The position numbers were made by a program, and so were the translations under genes. Under the pieces are notes generated by a model, which was not told the DNA's origin, did no database searches, and saw only the letters and a program-made list of their open reading frames with translations. 64,000 nt of DNA from Vicugna pacos (taxonomy: Eukaryota > Chordata > Mammalia > Artiodactyla > Camelidae), in the NCBI RefSeq assembly GCF_048564905.1, contig NC_133006.1, forward strand, positions 13,662,501 through 13,726,500, read 5' to 3'. Below are positions 57,996 to 64,000 of this stretch, piece after piece. The number at the start of each line of letters is the position of its first letter. The first letter of the stretch is position 1.

Positions 57996-59690
57996 AATTG
58001 ATGAATTAAGCTAAGATAAAATTTTTATTTTCACATGTTTAAAAAACTCCTTATTAAAACACTCAGATGTATCACATAAGTAGCAGCAAAAGGAGATTCC
58101 AGGCAGGGCTCTCCCTTGTTCTGTGCAGCGTCCCGTTTATCCTGGGAGAGGACGGCGAGGGCCGTGCTGCACTGACAGGCTGCCCGAGTCGCAGGATTTC
58201 ACCTTGTGTTTGCCAGGCTTTCCCACCGCGTAAGTGAGGCCAGCCTCGGTTTGGTGTGCATGTTGGGCTGCTTGAGAATGTGATCTTGACTAAATCAAAA
58301 TGGAAAGGTCTACAGCTTTCTAACTCAGGGTTAAAAAGAAAGTATGAAGTAAATTTTGGTCAATAGTTGCTTTATATATATATTTTCCAGTTGCAAGTTT
58401 TACCCTAAATGACCAAAATATTTAACTATATCCTTGTATATTTACTAGACTGTAAAGTCATATCGACTCGTCTGAATATTATATAAACCTATGAGAATTT
58501 CTAGCAGTGTTACTCAGAATACCTAAAGAGCTCACATATCCAGTATGCACATACTGTATGCGGATGTACAGCCAAATAGAAACCACAGAAAAGGGTTACA
58601 GCACCCTCAATCAGGAAAATAGAAAAGAGGCCATTCTTCTTTGCTTTAAAGAACTAGTTTGGGCGGAAATTCACATAGCTTTTTATATTATTTGCCAACT
58701 TAGTTATTACAGAGCATGTTTATAATTTCAGGAAAACACTGGTAAAAATTAGTACTAATACTACATGAGGGCTTACAACTAAACATCGGATTAGGTTGTA
58801 TGGTACTAGGTTACTGGGGGAAAAAAAAAGCGATACTTTTCTTTGCACAGATTTTATTCCGGGACAGGAATTTTTTATTGTGTATAATTTTCCCCACCAT
58901 TAGCTTAATAAATTCAGATTTAAAAAATTTGAAGCAGGCATTAAACCGATTTTAAATGCACTGTTTTGGTTTTAATAACAACTATATTTTCCTTATATAA
59001 CAAGTCGTGCTCATTTTTGACAATTTAAAACGTATAAAAAAGAAAAAAACTCCTATATTAACATTAGCTAATATATTTAGACTCATAGAGTATAGACCAA
59101 AAAAAATCCAATATTTTGAAACAACTCTATTATGAACTCATATCACAAATATCCTTTTGTGTATTTCTCAATCACTGATGCTTTGTACTTGCTAAGAATT
59201 ACTCACTTATTTTTAGCACAAAATTCCTTTTAAATCCCTTGACTGTTCTAGAGTCTGTAGCTATTTCTTTAGGAAACTGCATATGATTACTATAATACAT
59301 TCTGAATACCTTGGACACATAAAATTGGTGGATTATAAAAATCACTCTGGGGGAACAAATTAATACCAGTGGAAACCTTTATTTTTAGACTAGGAAATAT
59401 ATTGTATTATTATTCAGGTGTATAATTCAGAGAAAATTCTGAGTCAAATGACTTAATTTTAAGATTATATCACTCAGAATTCTGGGTTAGCTTCCTAAAT
59501 ATTGCAGTAACATTCTCCTTTCTCTGTCTCGCTCTCGCCTTATCTCCCTTGAGGACATAAGCCTATGCTGTCTCTCTGTGATTTTTCTCCCTCTTACATA
59601 ACCACTTTGATTATTTTTGTGTGTATGGACATTTATTTAATGACCTTCTGTAAATCAAGCAAGATTGCCTTACTTTCAAAAATCTTTTCT
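57996..59690. other. unassigned intronic sequence
   Basis: Apart from the CpG-rich block at 58129-58229, this is AT-rich sequence without recognised repeats or genes. Confidence 0.5.
58129..58229 (+). other. CpG-rich block with strong splice signals (speculative exon)
   Basis: The 101-nt block is preceded by GGCTCTCCCTTGTTCTGTGCAG, in two parts a strong pyrimidine tract and AG, and followed by GTAAGTG, a perfect donor core. It holds about nine CpG dinucleotides. Read in phase 0, the phase in which exon C ends, it has no stop, but its length (101) would shift the downstream frame, so it would act as a poison exon in SUPT3H, or belong to another transcript. It may instead derive from an unrecognised old repeat. 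Confidence 0.2.
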
Positions 59691-59699
59691 TTTCTGATT

Positions 59700-59945
59700 A
59701 TCATTCACTTAAAAAATTTCAAATTACTGAAATATGTAACTGAAAAAGTAAAAGTTCCCCATAATGCTGACCCCAGAGGTTGATACTATCAAAAGTATAA
59801 GGCATATACTTCTAGATGTTTGCACACGTATATGCATGTGCACATGCACGCTTCTGTGTTTAAACGTAAATGTTAAACATAAGCATTCTAATTCTCAACT
59901 TGCTTTTCTTTGGTTAATACATTCTCACTGCTGTAATCTTTGAGA
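59700..59945 (-). repeat. L1M 3' UTR remnant, antisense
   Basis: CCATAATGCTGACCCCAGAG, then a TATACTTCTAGATGTTTGCA stretch, then TCTCAACTTGCTTTTCTTTG, match the reversed L1M 3' UTR. A TG/CA-rich part at 59820-59860 lies inside it. Confidence 0.62.
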
Positions 59946-60014
59946 GGAGACAGAAGTAGTACACATAGAAAAGTGTGGAGTATAATGCTGTCTAGAAGAA
60001 CAAATATGTTTCAA

Positions 60015-60230
60015 AAGAGAGAAATCAATGTGAAATCAATGTGACCTGGAATCTTCAGGGAGGACTTCCTAGAGGAGGTGGTACCAATGCTGAAAGGGAA
60101 GGAGTTAAGTTACCACGTGGATGGGAGAGGAGATAGCCAGTGCACTCATGAGGGAGGGGCAGGGAACAGCAAAGCATGGCGGATGTGACAAAGGGTGACC
60201 TGAGTAAAAGACCTATGTGCCAAGGTTTTT
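60015..60230 (-). repeat. L2 fragment, antisense
   Basis: CAGGGAGGACTTCCTAGAGG, then TGCTGAAAGGGAAGGAGTTA, then GGGAACAGCAAAGCATGGCG, resemble the reversed L2 3' part. Confidence 0.68.
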
Positions 60231-60434
60231 TCTATGTTTTCATTTAAAGTAATCGAACCCAGATGGGTTGGGAGAGTTAGAATGTTTGGAAGGAGCCAGC
60301 AAAAACGTGTTGCAGTACTTCGGGCCCCGAATGTTGAGCGTTGCAGTGAGCGTTAAAGGCAGGGGAATCTGCCAGATGTTTTGAAGGAGACTCACTTAAC
60401 TCTTGGGTAGGAGGATCTAGTAAATTACACCTAA

Positions 60435-60590
60435 TCTCACGAGTAGAACCAGTACATGCCTGGGTACTGGGTTGCCTCTGTAACAGTCCGATAAACCCTA
60501 TAACCTTTCTGGACCTCAGCTTCCTGGTCTACAGTGACTTGGGGGTGTGGTTCCTACGATTCTTCAGCATTCTGTGGTGTTTACTGGTCT
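60435..60590 (+). repeat. MIR SINE remnant
   Basis: ATGCCTGGGTACTGGGTTGC, then CTATAACCTTTCTGGACCTC, then AGCTTCCTGGTCTACAGTGA follow MIR order. Confidence 0.65.
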
Positions 60591-60599
60591 GTTGGTAAC

Positions 60600-61800
60600 C
60601 TACTGCAGGGGACCACAGCGCACAGGAACACGCTTAAACATTCCGTAACTCACGTACTGTCAGGGAGGCCGTGGCAACCCCTCTATATGAAGTTTTCGAG
60701 TTCAGCAACCACTTGCTGTCTAATGTAAGGTATTTGGTAGATTACCATCGGCATTTAGCCTTTTCCATGCAGAAAGGACTTTGCATTTCGGCTGTAAGAC
60801 TTCTAAGTATAATCAAAATAAGAATTTTTTTTTTTAATCCCAGGTGGAAGTCAAAGCAGATAAACTTTCACCTTGGTTTAAAAGTTATGTTCTGTGATTC
60901 TTTGTTGTTGAAGAAAAGACAACAGTCATGTGTCTTGAGAGGCCACCAAGAGTCAGGCTGGCACACAGCTTCTAGAACTTTCACACACGTGCCAGTGAAA
61001 GCACGCAGAGAATTTAAAACTGCACACTGCAGAGATAATCCAACCTCATACCTCAGACTGATAGAGGCAGGGGCAAATGCTGATTGTCACTGCTGAAAGT
61101 ATTTTTCAAAGACAAGCAATTTCACATTAACCGGAAAGGGGGAAAAAAAATACTTCTCACTGAAAATTTAAATTAGCTAGCATATACTGAGAGTCTTTTG
61201 TGTTCATTAAACAAACAGATTTTACGAAATACTGCATCTGTAGGGATATTTCCTCCTCTGTTTTCTTTAAGGTAGGACCCAGAAAATGAGTTCATCTGGC
61301 ATGGAAATCTACCTTCAGTTTTACAATAACCAGAAAGAGCTGTAACCAAGAGCTGTAACCTTGGTAGTGAGATGAATGACTATGAACATAATTGTTCTCT
61401 TTTACCTTTTTTTTAAAGCTATTTCTGTTAAATTTTAAAATATTTTGGATATTTGGAAAATTTTAGGAATAATTCTTTCTAAAGTAATTTATCCATGTAT
61501 GCCCCTACCTGGTGATACTTCACTATATTGTGGTCCTAGCAAGGTTCAGTTTCAAGAAAGCCTCCCGAGTATGTAGCATATTTTTAGGAGTTTTCAAGAA
61601 CACTGCCGACACTAAAGAAAACCAGGAGTGGGCAGAAGTGACAGATGAAGCAGAAGACGAACTGGACTTGCAGATACAAGAGCATGAGTGTCCAGAGATG
61701 ATCTTACATTCATGTGGCTGCCCGGGATCAGGGGGGCATGTGTCATTTGAGAATGTTCAGGATGAATAAAAGCTGTGGTTGCGATTATTCAGTGATGTGC
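60600..61800. other. unassigned intronic sequence
   Basis: No gene or repeat recognised. A 141-codon frame (60671-61096) and an acidic 85-codon frame (61512-61769) are present but resemble no protein I know. Confidence 0.4.
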
Positions 61801-61809
61801 CTCAGAGTA

Positions 61810-61945
61810 GGTCCTTCAGGACCCAAGTTTTACTTTAGCTTTGCCTCTGTATTAACTATGTGCTTTAATTTTTTTTTTACTTCCCTAAATCTCAGTGTGC
61901 TCAGCTTGTAAGATGGAGCTATAAAAACTATTTACCTTTTTTTTT
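61810..61945 (+). repeat. MIR remnant
   Basis: AGTTTTACTTTAGCTTTGCC, then CTATGTGCTTTAATTTTTTT, then ACTTCCCTAAATCTCAGTGT and GTAAGATGGAGCTATAAAAA, in MIR order. Confidence 0.55.
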
Positions 61946-62384
61946 TTTCCAGGCATCTTATTTCCGTTACGTGGATGAAAAGAAAGGCTCTTACTAAAAC
62001 TGTTTATCTTAAAGATTATTGTGCTGGTCTGTCGTTGTTATTCTGGTCATGCTCTTTTATTAGGTTTATGATTTTTCTCCGTTGTGCCTCTTCCCAGAGA
62101 TTTCTTAAAGTTCCAGGAATAGAAGAGGACTGCCAGCGTGCACGTTAGTGTGGATTACAGTGGGTGATCTGAAGAGAGCCAGAAGGAAAAGTAGAGTTAG
62201 GACCACACAGGAAATAAGAGCCAACCTTAGTTCACCATTGGCCAGGGTCTTGTTTTTTATGGGTCTCTGGCTTAAAAAACTGCCTACCTTCTCTGGAATT
62301 TGTACAGTTTGATTACAGATATTACAGTTCCTAATTTTAGATCAGCCAACAAGGATTTGTATACATTTCTTTTGCCTTAATCCA

Positions 62385-62600
62385 CCCATCCATCTGCCCA
62401 GTCACTCAGCCAACCAGCACATGTTTACTGAGGCCCAGGTAAATCTAAGCTGAGCAGAGGCCAACATTGAGTTTATAGAAGCAAAACGTAGTTGCTGTCC
62501 TTGAACAGCAAATAGTCCAAGAAGGCTGGATACTCCCTGCCTTTCCTGGTATTTAAGGTAATAGCGTAAGACTAAGGGGTGATACAACAGGATGCCAAGT
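62385..62600 (-). repeat. L2 fragment, antisense
   Basis: CAGTCACTCAGCCAACCAGC, then ACATGTTTACTGAGGCCCAG, then GTAGTTGCTGTCCTTGAACA, match the reversed L2 3' end. Confidence 0.65.
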
Positions 62601-62809
62601 TACTGGGGACCCTTTTATAAGGCTGAATTTGTCCCCTTTCCGTCACTTGAAACAATTCCTAGGGAAGAGAGAGAGGTAAACAAAACTTAGCATGAGGAGT
62701 GTCTGAATCGTCTTCATCGTCCTCAGGTCCCAGGTAGTGTCTCTGACTTCTGGTTGCGCTCACTTGACCGAGCTGAGTAGCGTACGTGCCCTGTGCCAGG
62801 TGGTGTGGA

Positions 62810-62990
62810 TTCGAGGGTGTTAGTAGGAGTCTTCCCAACCTTTTTCATGTCAAGCACACATAGAAAATCATATTTTTATGCCACACCAAGGGAAATGCAC
62901 AAGGCATCTCGTCACCAGATACGGGCCTGGGGTTCTGCTGCCACAGCCTTGTGTGATACCCAGCGGTTGAGGGGACTCAGTGTCCCTGCG
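62810..62990. repeat. possible hAT-type element
   Basis: CCCAACCTTTTTCATGTCAA, then GCACACATAGAAAATCATAT, resemble hAT-derived repeats with a CCTTTTTCATGCCAAGCACA-like segment. Ends not defined. Confidence 0.35.
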
Positions 62991-63254
62991 CACCTGGGAC
63001 GTGTTCGCAGCCACCCTATACACTGTCACATGCGTGGCTGTGTACACGCTCTGGATTATTCCAGGATCTGCCTTCTTTGCCAGTCCAGGGCCTCGCTAAT
63101 TTCATTTTCTCATGAACAGTTTGGGTGTGTTAATTATGGTGGCTTCATGATACATTTCAGTAAGATAATGTATAGAATTTAGGGGATCCCAGAAAAAAAT
63201 GTTGGAGTAAAACATTACTCTAGGTGGAGGACAACCTTTTAAATGAAATAGGCT

Positions 63255-63410
63255 GGCTCAGGGGACTGAGAGCTCTGGTCTTCAGTTCTAACTTGTCACC
63301 TTTGGCAAATCATTTCTCTCTGAACCTTGATTTCCTTATCTTTAAAGTGAGGGAGATTGAAGAAGAGGAGCTTTAAGCTACTGTCGAGCTCTGGTAGGCC
63401 ATGATTTTGT
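63255..63410 (+). repeat. MIR remnant
   Basis: CTGGTCTTCAGTTCTAACTT, then ACCTTTGGCAAATCATTTCT, then TCTGAACCTTGATTTCCTTA and AAAGTGAGGGAGATTGAAGA match MIR. Confidence 0.78.
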
Positions 63411-64000
63411 ACTGCCTGTAAAGCTTTGCTGTGGAGTCAGCTGCTTTGCATGGAGTGCTTGCTGCGTGCTAGGCACTTGGATGATTCCTGTGTGTGCCCT
63501 AGTGGCTTTGTGGGGCTCCTGAGATCAAAGGTTACTGTGCAGAGGAATTAACATCAGACTAAGATGCTTAATGAAGAAAAGAGAACAGACACCGAAGAGG
63601 GTGTCTAAACGGAATAAAGCTAAGTTCTCGTCACTTAAAGTCCTCTCGTGTCTTTGAAATGTAGTGAGATGGTAGGCTTTGCAGTTCAGAAGTGTCCAAC
63701 TAGTTAAACACCTCACTTAAATTAATGTTGGCAACTCTGGCAACCTTAACTTCTTAGGATCAGTTTTCCTAACTTTCATTTCCAGAAATACTTACTGCAG
63801 GTATATCAGCTATCTCAGCATGTATACAGAGGCCAAATCTTGAATGTCCAACTTTTGGAAGCAAAGTTAGTGTTAAGAATCCCGTTGGGAACTTTCTTTT
63901 TCCATCGTCATCTGCCAGCTTTCTGTCTAGCGTGTGTTTGGCGCCTGGATAATCAGGGACTGGTGGCTGCATTATAGTCATTTGCCCACATCGTGACCAA
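63411..64000. other. unassigned intronic sequence at window end
   Basis: Mixed composition with no gene or repeat recognised. Confidence 0.5.

Larger units (their letters stand above)
34085..64000 (+). other. SUPT3H: SUPT3H intron (5' part), downstream of exon C
   Basis: From the donor GTACAG at 34085 to the window end there is no recognisable further SUPT3H exon, so I read this as the start of an intron of at least 29.9 kb. It contains L1, L2, MIR, Tigger, MER5A and MLT1 remnants and microsatellites. Two GC-rich patches that do not look like known repeats are listed separately. Confidence 0.85.

Noticed and set aside
60671-61096. 141-codon plus-strand open frame
   Set aside because: No similarity to a known protein, and its composition is that of translated non-coding sequence. 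Kept only as an unassigned stretch.
61512-61769. Frame containing FSFKKASR, resembling the SFSKKASKF segment of SUPT3H
   Set aside because: Only five or six residues agree, the flanking residues do not, and there is no matching exon boundary. Judged a coincidence rather than the next SUPT3H exon.
1-64000. RUNX2 exons on the minus strand
   Set aside because: SUPT3H overlaps RUNX2 in mammals, so I looked for Runt-domain coding sequence and the Q/A-repeat exon. Neither is present.

Overview
The window is mammalian genomic DNA, almost certainly from a camelid (alpaca, llama or camel lineage). The clade evidence is two copies of a tRNA-derived SINE of the camelid Vic type (9664-9770 on minus, 18759-18898 on plus). 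They carry recognisable pol III A and B boxes and the A-rich tail with CTAATTACCTCCCC typical of that family. The older repeats (L2, MIR, L1M, MER5A, Charlie, Tigger, MLT1) are shared by placental mammals. The window has no bacterial-style gene organisation, rRNA, intact tRNA gene or CRISPR array.

The only host gene I can support is SUPT3H (SPT3 homologue, a SAGA/STAGA subunit), transcribed on the plus strand. Three consecutive coding exons are visible: 28522-28608 (87 nt), 31582-31672 (91 nt) and 33945-34084 (140 nt). Their phases fit together and they read through without a stop. They encode the end of the N-terminal histone fold and the acidic linker that follows it. Everything else is intron: 1-28521 (3' part of one intron), 28609-31581, 31673-33944, and 34085-64000 (5' part of the next). 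The flanking SUPT3H exons are not in the window, which fits the very large introns of this gene. In mammals SUPT3H lies next to and partly overlaps RUNX2 on the opposite strand, so regulatory DNA for RUNX2 could lie here, but no RUNX2 exon is visible.

Layout: 1-3200 L1 and L1M remnants followed by a long L2; 3200-9660 sparse old repeats (Charlie-like hAT, MIR, L2, another hAT); 9660-14900 a nest of L1M fragments holding a Vic SINE, a younger L1 piece, an MLT1 LTR and an L2; 15000-21500 MIRs, L1 3' ends and the second Vic SINE; 21560-22960 an L1M 5' region; 24560-25088 an LTR-like repeat with a TG microsatellite; 25100-34100 the exon-bearing part, poor in recent repeats; 34100-42330 mostly AT-rich with an old L1 ORF2 remnant, a Tigger element and a tiny recent L1 insertion; 42330-64000 scattered L2, MIR, L1 3' ends, MER5A and simple repeats.

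I found no novel biological system. The most useful leads are a possible 9-nt in-frame microexon (34821-34829), a CpG-rich 101-nt block with strong splice signals on both sides (58129-58229), a CpG-dense patch with NRF1-like motifs (43500-43585), repeat-free sequence upstream of the first exon that may be conserved regulatory DNA (about 28225-28350 and 26160-26350), and several nested insertions that give a relative chronology. Repeat assignments come from remembered consensus sequences and edges are approximate unless a duplication is stated.
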